Shown here one piece after another: positions 63,725 through 64,000 of a stretch of DNA of 64,000 bases. Made by a program: the position numbers and the translations under genes. Numbering within the stretch: the first letter of the stretch is position 1; each line of letters starts with the position of its first letter. The notes beneath the pieces were generated by a model, which was not told the origin of the DNA, did no database searches, and saw nothing but the letters and a program-made list of their open reading frames with translations. Origin of the DNA: an uncultured Nitrospirota bacterium (GTDB lineage: Bacteria > Nitrospirota > Nitrospiria > Nitrospirales > UBA8639); the NCBI GenBank assembly GCA_937139405.1, contig CAKZPV010000048.1:1-64000 (forward strand), in the 5' to 3' direction.

Positions 63725-64000
63725 ATGTCGTTACTGATCACCGAAGAATGCATTAATTGTGGTGCATGCCTCCCGGAGTGCCCTAATGAAGCCATTTTTG
63801 AGACGCGCAGTGCCGCTGAAGAACTCAACCATAAGGTAGGGGAAGGACAAGGAGATGGTGATACTGTCTATGTCATTACCTATGAGCGATGCACAGAATG
63901 TGTAGGGCATTTTGATGAGCCTCAATGTGCCGCGGTGTGTCCCGTCGATGACTGCTGCATTCCCGATCCAGAAATCCCTGAGACAACCGAGGTCCTTTTG
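63725..64000 (+). CDS. 2x[4Fe-4S] ferredoxin (partial, cut by window end)
   Basis: ATG at 63725 after GAAGGAGG; 92 codons before the window ends with no stop. The first cluster motif is CINCGACLPECP (C-x2-C-x2-C-x3-C-P) at residues 9-20. The second half carries CTECVGHFDEPQCAAVCP (C-x2-C-x8-C-x3-C-P), the long spacing typical of YfhL-type ferredoxins. It carries electrons or sits in iron-sulfur metabolism. Divergent from the EamA transporter gene. Confidence 0.92.
   Translation, partial: MSLLITEECINCGACLPECPNEAIFETRSAAEELNHKVGEGQGDGDTVYVITYERCTECVGHFDEPQCAAVCPVDDCCIPDPEIPETTEVLL

Overview
The window comes from a Gram-negative bacterium with moderate GC content. It carries the LPS-export permeases LptF and LptG, the lipoprotein signal peptidase LspA, LPS-kinase-like proteins and a large block of surface-glycan genes. 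The gene set, including a thiC/Thi4 thiamine operon and a bacterial sphingolipid operon, reminds me of Nitrospirota (Nitrospira-type) genomes, but I cannot prove the phylum from sequence alone. I saw no tRNA, rRNA, CRISPR array, transposase or phage gene.

Layout. (1) 240-767: a small secreted protein. (2) 1347-10744: lipid and envelope genes. These are a Tam41-family cytidylyltransferase, a diacylglycerol/sphingosine-kinase-like lipid kinase, a CDP-alcohol phosphatidyltransferase, LptG, LptF, two nucleotidyltransferases, a GNAT-like acyltransferase (ceramide synthase candidate) and a fatty-acid-hydroxylase-type membrane enzyme. (3) 11079-16037: a HIT protein, then the operon fatty-acyl-AMP ligase, 3-ketosphinganine-reductase-like SDR, acyl carrier protein and serine-palmitoyltransferase-like enzyme. 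Regions 2 and 3 together look like a full route to ceramide plus a head-group module. (4) 16114-47825: a long surface-polysaccharide region. It has a GT-A/ELM1 fusion, a nonulosonate-type cassette (NeuB-like, CMP-sugar synthetase, Gfo/Idh oxidoreductase, SDR), glycosyltransferases, FkbM methyltransferases, an MBOAT/SGNH O-acetylation pair, SGNH hydrolases, kinases, asparagine synthase, a UDP-xylose-synthase-type enzyme and a B12-binding radical SAM protein. (5) 47855-53073: a DUF2141-like protein, lspA, ileS and nadA. (6) 53238-58262: a TPP riboswitch with an intrinsic terminator, then thiC, a Thi4-type thiazole synthase, a TPR protein, a pseudo-receiver and ygfZ. (7) 58791-64000: a membrane spermidine-synthase-like protein flanked by a duplicated ygfZ 3' end, small conserved proteins, an EamA transporter and a truncated ferredoxin gene.

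How the genes may work together. The ligase would activate a fatty acid and load it on the dedicated carrier protein. The SPT-like enzyme would condense it with an amino acid, the SDR would reduce the ketone, the GNAT-like protein would N-acylate and the hydroxylase would modify a chain. The lipid kinase, the Tam41-like enzyme, the two nucleotidyltransferases and the CDP-alcohol transferase could then build a phospho head group. LptF and LptG lie physically inside this set. The most interesting observation is this combination, above all a Tam41-type enzyme two bases from a lipid kinase in a ceramide locus. A second structural observation is a pair of about 190-bp repeats whose hairpin changes by compensatory substitutions. 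A third is a 36-bp direct repeat made by a duplicated ygfZ tail around an inserted gene.
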